A stretch of DNA of 64,000 bases, from the NCBI GenBank assembly GCA_963835685.1, contig CAWIGI010000009.1, positions 62,001 through 126,000 on the forward strand, written 5' to 3'. A program made the position numbers and the translations under genes. The notes beneath the pieces are model-generated. The model was not told the DNA's origin. It saw nothing but the letters and a program-made list of their open reading frames with translations, and made no database searches. This document shows positions 1 through 7,368 of the stretch, piece by piece (position 1 is the first letter of the stretch; the number at the start of each line of letters is the position of its first letter). The stretch is from DATAGF01 sp963835685. GTDB taxonomy: Bacteria > Actinomycetota > Thermoleophilia > Miltoncostaeales > Miltoncostaeaceae.

Positions 1-36
1 CTGCTCAGGTAGCCCGGGCCCGCCGACCGGGCGCGG

Positions 37-708
37 TCAGGCGGCGTCGTCGTACTCGTCGTGCAGGCGCCACCACTCGTACCGCGGGCCCTGCGGGGTG
101 CCCTCGGGCGAGTCCTCCCAGTCCTCCTGGCGCCCGAACGGGGTCAGGTCGAGGAAGGTCCAGACGCTGCCCAGCGCCTCGACCCCGCGCCCGTTGGTGC
201 GGTAGGTGAGGAACACCTCGTCGCCGTCGTGCAGGAAGACGAAGAGGCCGAAGTACTCGTCAACGCCGTAGTCGGCGGAGAAGTCGTCGGTGGTGGAGTA
301 CCAGGGGATCTCCCAGCCCATCCGCGCCCGGTAGCGCTCGATGTCGGCCACGGGCGCGCCCGAGACCAGCACCAGCGAGGTGTCGCGGGCGTGGAAGTGG
401 GCGAGGTGGCCGATCTGGTCGGCGAACATCGAGCAGCCGCCGCAGCCGGCCTCGGGGAAGCGGCTCATCCCCGGGTCGAAGAAGAAGCGGTACAGGATGA
501 GCTGGCGGCGTCCCGCGAACAGGTCGAGCAGGCTCGCCGGGCCGTCGGGGCCCTCGAAGGCGTAGTCCTTCTCGATCCTCACCATCGGCAGCCGGCGGCG
601 CTCGGCGGCCAGCGCGTCGCGCGCCCTGGTGGCCGCCTTCTCCTTGACCAGCAGCTCCTGCCGGGCCGCCTCCCACCCCTCCATCGAGACGATCTCGCGA
701 GCCGTCAC
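37..708 (-). CDS. DUF899 family thioredoxin-like protein
   Basis: The 223-residue product matches the DUF899 family, predicted thioredoxin-fold proteins of unknown substrate. Visible family features are the N-terminal segment ending in EKDYAFEGPDG, the RQLILYRFFFDPG strand, the Cys-rich EAGCGGCSMFADQ stretch (about residues 87-99, placed like the redox CxxC of thioredoxins), and the C-terminal block WTFLDLTPFGRQEDWEDSP. The start is GTG at 708 with a GGAGGG ribosome site 4 nt upstream. There is no signal peptide or membrane segment, so it is probably cytoplasmic. It stands alone on the minus strand; the next upstream gene reads on the plus strand. Redox activity is inferred from the fold only. 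Confidence 0.85.
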   Translation of the reverse strand: MTAREIVSMEGWEAARQELLVKEKAATRARDALAAERRRLPMVRIEKDYAFEGPDGPASLLDLFAGRRQLILYRFFFDPGMSRFPEAGCGGCSMFADQIGHLAHFHARDTSLVLVSGAPVADIERYRARMGWEIPWYSTTDDFSADYGVDEYFGLFVFLHDGDEVFLTYRTNGRGVEALGSVWTFLDLTPFGRQEDWEDSPEGTPQGPRYEWWRLHDEYDDAA

Positions 709-767
709 ATCGCCCTCCTCGTCCGGTGCCTGCCGATGAGACCGCCGGCGGTGGGCGGACTCATCGG

Positions 768-1880
768 TTAGGCCCGGGCGATCGCCCCGGCGAGGTCTGC
801 GACGAGGTCGTCGGCATCCTCGATTCCGGCGCTGACGCGGACGAGGCCGGGCGGGACGTCGTCGCCGCCCCAGCGGGCGCGGCGCTCGGCCGAGGAGTGC
901 ACGCCACCGAAGCTGGTGGCCTGGACGATCACCTCCAGGGCGGCGAGGAACCGCTCGGCGGCTGCCTCGTCGCCGAGGTCCAGGGTCAGGACGCTACCGA
1001 CGCGACGCATCTGGCGGGCCGCCAGGGCGTGCGCGGGGTCGCCGGGGAGCCCCGGATGGCGCACGGCGCCAACCCCGAGGAGGCCGCGCGCGGCCTCGGC
1101 CATCGCCAGGGCGTTCGCGCACTGGCGCTCGAGGCGCACGTCGAGCGTGGCGAGGGAGCGGTGGGCGAGCCAGACCTCGTACGGCCCGGCGATCGCGCCC
1201 GCGTGCAGGCGCCAGTCGCGGATGCGCGCCACCAGGCCCGGGTCGCGGGCGGCGACGTGGCCGAGGACCAGGTCGGAGTGGCCGGTGAGCCCCTTCGAGT
1301 CCGAGGTGACCGACAGGTCGGCGCCGAGCTCGAGCGGCCGCTGGCCCAGCGGGGTCGCGAGGGTGTTGTCGACGGCGACCAGGCCGCCCCCCCGATGGGC
1401 GATCTCGGCCAACGCGGCGATGTCGCAGACGTCGAGACCCGGGTTGCTGGGGCTCTCGAGCCACAGCAGCGCGGCCCCCTCGGCGGCGGCCGCCGCGAGC
1501 GCCGGGCCGGCCGTCGGCGCCCGTGCCACCCGCACCCCGGCCGGCTCGAGGTGGCGGTCGACGAAGCGGCGGACCGTGTAGTAGCCGTCCGAGGCGATCG
1601 CGAGCGTGTCGCCGGGGCGCAGCAGCGACTGGAGCACGGCGGTGGCCGCGGCCATCCCCGAGCCGAAGACCACGGCCTCGCCGCCCTCCAGCTCGCCGAG
1701 CGCCGACTCGAAGGCCTCCCAGGTGGGGTTCTCGGACCGGCCGTAGCCGTACCGGGCCGCCGCCGGGTCGCCGGGGAGGTGATACGGGCCGGCGAACACC
1801 GGCCCGGGGAGGAGCGGCTCCCCGGCGGCCGGCCCCGGCAGGCCGGCGCGGACGACCCGCGTCCCGTCTCCCCGGGTCAC
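768..1880 (-). CDS. Cystathionine gamma-lyase-like PLP enzyme (Cys/Met metabolism family)
   Basis: A 370-residue fold-type I PLP enzyme of the Cys/Met metabolism family, whose members do gamma/beta-elimination or replacement on cystathionine, homocysteine or homoserine esters. The phosphate-binding turn is GSGMAAATA (about 73-81), the cofactor Asp lies in VAVDNTLATPLGQ (about 168-180), and the Schiff-base lysine is K196 in TSDSKGLTGHSD. The active-site tyrosine segment GYGRSENPTWEA (about 45-56) is present. The start is GTG at 1880, overlapping the transporter stop by 4 nt (GTGA), so the two are translationally coupled; the pair may handle and export a sulfur amino acid, which is inference. 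Exact substrate is not decidable from sequence. Confidence 0.85.
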   Translation of the reverse strand: MTRGDGTRVVRAGLPGPAAGEPLLPGPVFAGPYHLPGDPAAARYGYGRSENPTWEAFESALGELEGGEAVVFGSGMAAATAVLQSLLRPGDTLAIASDGYYTVRRFVDRHLEPAGVRVARAPTAGPALAAAAAEGAALLWLESPSNPGLDVCDIAALAEIAHRGGGLVAVDNTLATPLGQRPLELGADLSVTSDSKGLTGHSDLVLGHVAARDPGLVARIRDWRLHAGAIAGPYEVWLAHRSLATLDVRLERQCANALAMAEAARGLLGVGAVRHPGLPGDPAHALAARQMRRVGSVLTLDLGDEAAAERFLAALEVIVQATSFGGVHSSAERRARWGGDDVPPGLVRVSAGIEDADDLVADLAGAIARA

Positions 1881-3328
1881 CCCATGGGGGCCGGCGCCGC
1901 GGCCTCGGCCTCGGGCGCCAGGTCGGAGCGCCGCAGCGTGAAGAGCGTCGCCAGGATCGCCGCCACCGCGAAGCCCGCGGCGACCCAGAACGCGAGGCTG
2001 AAGCCGTCGGTCAGGGCCTCGGGCTGCGGGGTGCCGCTCTCGAGGAGGTTCTCGGTGCGCGTCGTGGAGACCGTCGTGAGGATCGCGACGCCCAGCGCGC
2101 CGCCGATCTGCTGGCTGGTGTTGATGAGGCCCGACGCGAGCCCCGCCTCCTGAGGGGGGACGCCGGCCAGGGCCGCGATCGAGACCGGCACGAACGAGAA
2201 GCCCAGGCCCACCCCGATCAGGAGGAACGGGCCGAAGAGGTTGGCGAGGTAGGTGCCGTCCACCGAGATCTGCGTGAACCAGATCAGCCCGGCGAGGATC
2301 GCGCTGAGGCCGATGACCAGGATCGGCTTCACGCCCACCCTGGTCACGAACGCCTGCGCGACCCCTGAGGCGAGCACCGCCGTCAGCGCGACGGCCAGGT
2401 AGCCCACGCCGGTCTCGAGCGCCGAGAAGCCGAGCACCTGCTGCATGTAGAGCGAGAGCAGGAAGAACATGCTGAAGACGATCGTCCCGAGGCCGAAGCC
2501 GACGATGTTGGCGCCGGTCGGGGTCCGGCGCCTGAAGAAGCTGAGCGGCATCAGGGCGTGGCGGTTGCGCGACTCGATGAACAGGAAGACGGCCATCAGG
2601 ACGGCTGACGCGGCGAGCACCAGGATCGTCTGGGCCGAGGCCCAGCCGGCCTGGTTGGCCTGGGTGAGCCCGAAGACCAGCAGCAGCAGGCTGGCGGTGA
2701 CGGCGATCGCGCCCAGGGCGTCGAAGTTGCGGGCCATGCCGGCGACGCGGCTCTCGCGGACGAAGCGCGGGACGAGGAAGAGCGCGATCGCGGCGATCGG
2801 CACGTTGATCCAGAAGATCCACTCCCAACCGGCGTACTCGGTGAGGATTCCCCCCAGCAGCACGCCGATCGCCGCGCCCGCTCCCGCGATGGCCCCCAGG
2901 ACGCCCAGCGCCTTGTTGCGGTCGGCGCCCTCCTGGAAGGTCACCAGCGTGATCGAGAACACCGACGGGGCGAGCACCGCCGAGGCGCCGCCCTGCAAAA
3001 GGCGCGCGACGATCAGCATCGTGTCGGAGGTCGAGAGCGCGCACAGCGCCGAGAACACCGCGAAGGCCGCGAGCCCGACCATGAAGAGCCTGCGCCGGCC
3101 GAGCACGTCGCCGGACCGCCCGCCGAGGAGCAGGAAGCCCCCGAACGTGAGGGCGTAGCCGCTGACGACCCACTGGAGGTCCTCGGGCGAGAAGCCGAGG
3201 TCGGCCTGGATTGACGGCAGGGCGACGTTCACGATCGAGACGTCCAGGATCACCATCAAGTAGGCGATGCCGAGGACCGCGAGCGCCTTCCAGCGATCCG
3301 GGTCGGGGCGGGCGGCGTCGGTGGTCAT
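1877..3328 (-). CDS. MFS drug/solute exporter, DHA2 (EmrB/QacA) type
   Basis: A 483-residue major facilitator with about 14 hydrophobic segments, the DHA2 topology. Signature motifs are LDVSIVNVALPSIQ in helix 1 (motif D1), GGRSGDVLGRRR after helix 2 (motif A) and ARLLQGGASAVLAPS in helix 4. These proton-driven exporters of the inner membrane expel drugs, dyes or metabolites. The start ATG at 3328 has GGGAGG 4 nt upstream. It is the first gene of a two-gene unit with the PLP enzyme downstream. Which compound is exported cannot be told from the sequence. Confidence 0.9.
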   Translation of the reverse strand: MTTDAARPDPDRWKALAVLGIAYLMVILDVSIVNVALPSIQADLGFSPEDLQWVVSGYALTFGGFLLLGGRSGDVLGRRRLFMVGLAAFAVFSALCALSTSDTMLIVARLLQGGASAVLAPSVFSITLVTFQEGADRNKALGVLGAIAGAGAAIGVLLGGILTEYAGWEWIFWINVPIAAIALFLVPRFVRESRVAGMARNFDALGAIAVTASLLLLVFGLTQANQAGWASAQTILVLAASAVLMAVFLFIESRNRHALMPLSFFRRRTPTGANIVGFGLGTIVFSMFFLLSLYMQQVLGFSALETGVGYLAVALTAVLASGVAQAFVTRVGVKPILVIGLSAILAGLIWFTQISVDGTYLANLFGPFLLIGVGLGFSFVPVSIAALAGVPPQEAGLASGLINTSQQIGGALGVAILTTVSTTRTENLLESGTPQPEALTDGFSLAFWVAAGFAVAAILATLFTLRRSDLAPEAEAAAPAPMG

Positions 3329-3402
3329 GCGGCCTCCCGGGGCACGGGGACGGTCGGACGTGAAGGCCGAACGATACGGACCGGTCGCGCGAGTCGCCCC
3401 GC

Positions 3403-3621
3403 TCAGAACAGGGGCGGGTAGCGCTCCAGCAGGTCGGCGTGGCGCCTGGCGCGCTCCCGCGCGGCGACCGCGGCCGGGTCGTCGGCCTCCTCCTTCAGCC
3501 GCCGGAGGGTCGCCATGATCTCCCGGCGGCGCTCCTCACGGCGCCGTTCCTCGCGCTCGGCGCGGCGGGCGGCGCGCCGGTACGAGCTGTTGTCGTCGGC
3601 GAAGAGGGGCGCGGACGGCAT
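3403..3621 (-). CDS. Small charged hypothetical protein
   Basis: A 72-residue protein with a very Arg/Glu-rich middle (about residues 16-50, repeated RR/EE blocks) that reads as one long amphipathic helix or short coiled coil, ending in ERYPPLF. It has no membrane segment and I recognise no family. The start ATG at 3621 is chosen because the reading is uninterrupted and compact; no strong ribosome site is visible. It lies between two minus-strand genes without overlap. It may be real, since Arg/Glu helices like this recur in actinobacterial small proteins, but evidence is only the open frame. Confidence 0.45.
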   Translation of the reverse strand: MPSAPLFADDNSSYRRAARRAEREERRREERRREIMATLRRLKEEADDPAAVAARERARRHADLLERYPPLF

Positions 3622-3674
3622 CCGGGGAACGGTAGCGAACCCCTCCGCCGTCCCTCCGGCGCCCCGCCGCCGAG

Positions 3675-4559
3675 CTACGAGATGCGCTTCTCGAACCAGT
3701 GGTGCGCGTAGGGCTCGTCGTTGAACGCGTCGACCTCGCGGTACCCCGACGCCCGGTACAGCCCGATGGCCTCGGTCAGGGAGCGGTTGGTCTCCAGGCG
3801 GAGCACGGCGACCCTGTGCTCCCGTGCGACCTCCTCGAGCTCCCGCAGCAGCCGGCGGCCCAGCCCGAGCCCCCGCGTCTCCGGTGCGACCCACATCCGC
3901 TTGACGACCCCGACGCGGTCGGGGCGGAGCCGGAGCGCCCCGCAGCCGACCGGTCGTCGGCGGAGCCGGGCCACGAGCAGGGCGCCGGCCGGGGGCGTCA
4001 GCTCGGACGCGTCCGCCGAGATGCTCGCGGCCGGGTCGAAGCCGCCCTCGAAGCGCCGGTCGAGCTCGGCGAAGTACTGCTGCATGCACCAGCGGGCATC
4101 GGGGCTCGCGGGGTCCTCGACCTCGACGCGGACCATCGACGCGGCGAGCAGGCGCTCGACCTCGGCCATCGCGGCGGTGAGCCGGCTCCGCTGCTCCTCG
4201 GACAGGGGGTCGAGCACGGAGACGGCGAGCCCGTCGGAGCGCCGGTCGAGCTCCGCCCGCTCGGCCAGCCCGGCCTCGGTGAGGCGGGCCCGGCGGACGC
4301 GCCTGTCGCCAGGGGCCGCGGCGACGGCGACGAGCCGCTGGCGCTCCAGCGAGCGCAGCAGGCGAGCCAGATAGCCGGAGTCGAGCCCCAGGCCGCGGCG
4401 AAGCTCTCGCACGTCGCGGCCGCCCTCGCCGATCTCCCAGACCAGCCGCGCTTCCGCCAGCGGGCGGCCCCGGCCGAGGAACCCCTGGTCCAGGGCGCCG
4501 ATCCGCTCGGTGACGAGGCGGTTGAAGCTCCGGACCTGCGCGACCATGCCCGGGTCCAT
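3675..4559 (-). CDS. MarR-type regulator fused to GNAT acetyltransferase
   Basis: A 294-residue two-domain protein. Residues about 1-145 form a MarR-family winged helix (LVWEIGEGGRDVRELRRGLG, recognition segment GYLARLLRSLERQ, wing AAPGDRRVRRARLTE). Residues about 150-294 form a GNAT N-acetyltransferase with the acetyl-CoA loop in VAPETRGLGLGRRLL and the C-terminal NRSLTEAIGLYRASGY motif. Such MarR-GNAT fusions are a known bacterial family and probably acetylate a small molecule while sensing it. The start ATG at 4559 lies 6 nt after a TAGAGT hexamer, and a perfect 6-bp inverted repeat covers that hexamer, so the gene probably represses itself. Confidence 0.88.
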   Translation of the reverse strand: MDPGMVAQVRSFNRLVTERIGALDQGFLGRGRPLAEARLVWEIGEGGRDVRELRRGLGLDSGYLARLLRSLERQRLVAVAAAPGDRRVRRARLTEAGLAERAELDRRSDGLAVSVLDPLSEEQRSRLTAAMAEVERLLAASMVRVEVEDPASPDARWCMQQYFAELDRRFEGGFDPAASISADASELTPPAGALLVARLRRRPVGCGALRLRPDRVGVVKRMWVAPETRGLGLGRRLLRELEEVAREHRVAVLRLETNRSLTEAIGLYRASGYREVDAFNDEPYAHHWFEKRIS

Positions 4560-4562
4560 TGC

Positions 4563-4576
4563 CTGACTCTAGTCAG
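4563..4576. promoter_or_regulatory. Inverted-repeat operator of the MarR-GNAT gene
   Basis: CTGACT and AGTCAG form a perfect 6-bp inverted repeat with a 2-nt spacer. On the minus strand it covers the candidate -10 hexamer TAGAGT (4566-4571), which ends 6 nt before the ATG at 4559. A dimeric MarR protein bound here would block RNA polymerase, the classic autorepression layout. Binding itself is inferred. Confidence 0.55.
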
Positions 4577-4688
4577 ACAACCCGCCGCGGGGCAAGGGAC
4601 CGCCGGGTGGCGGTCGTCCGCGCCGAAGGGTACGGTTGCCGCGACCCGAGGCGGGACCGTCCGCCTGCCCGGCCGACGGCGCCTTGGG

Positions 4689-4694
4689 TAGAAT
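4689..4694 (+). promoter_or_regulatory. Candidate -10 element of the mreBCD-mrdA-rodA operon
   Basis: TAGAAT is a near-consensus -10 hexamer in the gap between the divergent MarR-GNAT gene and mreB. No convincing -35 is visible 16-18 nt upstream. It would give a leader of about 45 nt to the upstream mreB start position at 4746. Confidence 0.4.
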
Positions 4695-4787
4695 CCTCCG
4701 CTTTGCAGGCCCTCGGGCCGAGTCGGCACTTCTGGGAGGCGACCGATCGGGTTCTGGAGCTACCTGACCGGGTTCGGCGGGCGTGAC

Positions 4788-5792
4788 ATGGCCGTGGACC
4801 TCGGGACGGCCAACACGCTGGTGTACGTCCGGGGACGGGGGATCGTGCTCTCCGAGCCCTCCGTGGTCGCGATCGACCAGCGCACCGGCGAGGTGCACGC
4901 GGTCGGCATCGAGGCCAAGCGGATGCTCGGGCGGACGCCCGGGAACATCAGCGCCATCCGGCCGCTCAAGGACGGCGTCATCGCCGACTTCGACGTGACC
5001 GAGCAGATGCTGCGGCACTTCATCCAGAAGGTGCACCAGAACCGCTGGGCGCACCCGCGGGTGGTGGTGTGCGTGCCGTCGGGCGTCACGGGGGTCGAGA
5101 AGCGGGCGGTCGAGGAGGCCACCCTGTCGGCGGGGGCGCGCAGCGCCTTCCTCATCGAGGAGCCGATGGCGGCGGCCATCGGCGCCGGCCTGCCGGTGGC
5201 CGAGCCCACCGGGAACATGGTCGTGGACATCGGCGGCGGGACCACCGAGGTCGCCGTCATCTCGCTCGGCGGCATCGTCGTCTCGCAGTCGATCCGGGTC
5301 GGCGGCGACGAGCTCGACGACGCGATCATCAGCTACGTCAAGCGGGAGTACAAGCTGATGATCGGCAGCCAGACCGCCGAGGAGGTGAAGCTCGAGATCG
5401 GCTCGGCCTACCCGCTGCGCGAGGAGGTGCAGGCCGAGATCCGGGGCCGCGACATGATCACCGGCCTCCCCAAGACCGTCGTGCTGTCCTCGGAGGACGT
5501 GCGCGACGCGCTGGAGGAGCCGATGGTCCAGATCATCGACGCCGTCAAGTCCACGCTCGACAAGACGCCCCCTGAGCTGGCGTCGGACATCATGGACCGC
5601 GGCATCATGCTGGCGGGCGGCGGCTCGCTCCTGCAGGGGCTCGACGAGCGCCTGCGCCGCGAGACCGAGATGCCCATCCACGTGGCGGAGTCGCCCCTGA
5701 CGTGCGTGGCGGTCGGCTCGGGGCGCTCGCTGGAGGAGTTCGAGGTGATGCAAAAGGCATCGGCGAACGGGCGAAGCCGGAAGCGCTACTGA
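4788..5792 (+). CDS. mreB: Rod-shape actin homologue MreB
   Basis: MreB polymerises on the inner membrane face and steers the elongasome. From ATG 4788 the protein is 334 residues. The actin-fold ATP site is clear: phosphate-1 motif DLGTANTLVYVRG at the N-terminus, phosphate-2 DIGGGTTEVAVISLGG (about 146-161), adenosine motif ITGLPKTV, and MLAGGGSLLQGLDERL near the C-terminus. Reading frame stays open upstream and encodes GFWSYLTGFGGRD, the usual N-terminal extension of MreB, preceded by an in-frame ATC at 4746 with GGGAGG 6 nt before it. The true start may therefore be 4746 although it is not a standard start codon (see finding). First gene of the shape operon. Confidence 0.95.
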   Translation: MAVDLGTANTLVYVRGRGIVLSEPSVVAIDQRTGEVHAVGIEAKRMLGRTPGNISAIRPLKDGVIADFDVTEQMLRHFIQKVHQNRWAHPRVVVCVPSGVTGVEKRAVEEATLSAGARSAFLIEEPMAAAIGAGLPVAEPTGNMVVDIGGGTTEVAVISLGGIVVSQSIRVGGDELDDAIISYVKREYKLMIGSQTAEEVKLEIGSAYPLREEVQAEIRGRDMITGLPKTVVLSSEDVRDALEEPMVQIIDAVKSTLDKTPPELASDIMDRGIMLAGGGSLLQGLDERLRRETEMPIHVAESPLTCVAVGSGRSLEEFEVMQKASANGRSRKRY

Positions 5793-5810
5793 TCCTGCCG
5801 AGCTAGCGAG

Positions 5811-6737
5811 ATGGCGAGCACCCCAGCCACCACCGGGATCGCTCGGCGCCGCGCCAACCTCCGGCGCGGGATCATCGCGGGCCTCGCGATCCTGTGCCTC
5901 GCGCTCTTCACGGTCTACTTCCGCGAGTCCGACGACGGGCCCCTGCACGGTGCCCAGAGCGCGGCCGCCAGCGTGATCTCCCCCGTGCAGGAGGTCGCGA
6001 CCCGGGCGGTCGAGCCGTTCCGCGACGCCTGGGGGTGGGCCAGCAGCCTGAAGGACGCCCGCGACCGGGCGGCCGGCCTGCAGTCCGAGGTCGAGCGGCT
6101 GCGCGGCGAGGTCGTGTTCAGCGACGTCCAGGCGCAGCGGCTCGCGGAGCTCGAGGAGCTGCTCGGGGTCGAGGCCCTGGTGGACGCCTCGGCGAGCCTC
6201 GGCGGCTACGAGGCGATCGCCAGCCCGATCGTCACCCGCTCCGTGTCGCCCTGGTGGCGCAGCGCGAGGGTCGGCGTCGGCAGCTCCGACGGGGTGATCC
6301 GCAACTCGCCGGTCCTCGCCGGAAGCCAGCAGGGGGCCGCCCTGGTGGGCATCGTCACCAACGTCAGCTCGAGCTCGGCCGACGTCGCGTTCATCACCGA
6401 CGGGCGCACCGAGGTCGGCGCGTTGATCCCGGACGCCGGCCGCTACTTCGGCCTGCTCTCGTCCGTCACCCCCGGCCAGCTGCGGATGTCGGGCATCCCC
6501 AAGGAGGCGGCGGTGAAGACGGGCCAGGCCGTCGTGACCGGCGGCTTCGGCGTGAAGGGTCTGCGGTCGCCGTACCCGCCGGGCATCCCCGTGGGCGCCG
6601 TGACCAGCGTCGGCACGCGCGAGGTCAACGTCGACCGGAGCGTGCAGGTGACGCCCTACGTCGACCCGCGCTCGCTCTCGTACCTGTCGGTGCTCGTGCC
6701 GCGCAGCCCCGAGGCGATCGCCCGGGCGAGGGGATGA
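5811..6737 (+). CDS. mreC: Rod-shape-determining protein MreC
   Basis: A 308-residue bitopic protein: one N-terminal membrane helix (IIAGLAILCLALFTVYF, about 24-40), a periplasmic helix likely to form a coiled coil (about 75-115, ending in QRLAELEELLGV), then the two beta-barrel domains of MreC (SPIVTRSVSPWWRSARVGVG, VVTGGFGVKG, YPPGIPVGAVTSVG). MreC dimers link MreB inside to PBP2/RodA outside. The stop TGA overlaps the mreD ATG (ATGA at 6734-6737), so expression is coupled. Confidence 0.93.
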   Translation: MASTPATTGIARRRANLRRGIIAGLAILCLALFTVYFRESDDGPLHGAQSAAASVISPVQEVATRAVEPFRDAWGWASSLKDARDRAAGLQSEVERLRGEVVFSDVQAQRLAELEELLGVEALVDASASLGGYEAIASPIVTRSVSPWWRSARVGVGSSDGVIRNSPVLAGSQQGAALVGIVTNVSSSSADVAFITDGRTEVGALIPDAGRYFGLLSSVTPGQLRMSGIPKEAAVKTGQAVVTGGFGVKGLRSPYPPGIPVGAVTSVGTREVNVDRSVQVTPYVDPRSLSYLSVLVPRSPEAIARARG

Positions 6738-7368
6738 GCAGCGGCCTTCAGACGCGGGCCGTCGGGCCGGCGACGCCGCGGCCGCTCCCCCGCTCCGGGA
6801 GCGCCCGCTTCGGCTGGGTGACGGCGATCGCGCTCGGCGCGGTCCTGCTGCAGGTCACGGTCATGCCCTACATCAACGTCGGCGACGGCATCCCCGACCT
6901 GATCGCGCCGACCGTCGTCGTGATCGCCATCCTGCGCGGCACCCTGGTGGGGGCCGTGACCGGGTTCGCCATGGGCCTGCTCGTCGAGCTCGCGTCGCCG
7001 GTCGGGACCCTGGGCGTGCTGGCGCTGCTCTACCTCGTGATCGGCGCCTGGTGCGGGCGCTTCTGCTCCCGCGAGGAGTCGTCCACCCTCACCGCGCCGC
7101 TCGTGCTCTCCGTGGCGGCGGCGCTGGTCGCCCAGATCGGGGTGATGATCTTCCAGCTCCTGCTGGGCACGCAGATGCCGGTCTCGGAGTTCATCGTCTC
7201 GGTGCTCCTGCCGACGCTCGCCCTGACCGCGCTCCTGAGCCCGCCCGTGCTGCTGATCGGCCGGCGGCTGCTCGGGCCCCCGCGGGTGGTCGAGCCGTAC
7301 GCGGTGGATCCAGAGCCCCGGCTCGGCCGCTCTCGGCGGCGGCCGGTCCTCAGCAGGCGGGGTCGTGA
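6734..7368 (+). CDS. mreD: Rod-shape membrane protein MreD (C-terminus frameshifted)
   Basis: A small polytopic inner-membrane protein with about five hydrophobic helices, including LGAVLLQVTVMPYI, LIAPTVVVIAILRGTLVGA and LLPTLALTALLSPPVLLIG, in the expected operon position. It works with MreC in the elongasome. The reading frame of the first ~195 codons does not stop at the expected place but runs on out of frame through mrdA. A one-base slip near 7305-7320 would lead to TGA at 7366-7368, which overlaps the mrdA GTG as GTGA, like all other junctions of this operon. I annotate that end; the slip is probably a sequence error. Confidence 0.8.

Noticed and set aside
768..3173. A long minus-strand frame of 801 codons across the PLP enzyme and the MFS gene
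   Set aside because: Only its last 370 codons match a protein family; the first part is an out-of-frame, Arg/Pro-rich shadow of the transporter, typical of very high GC DNA.
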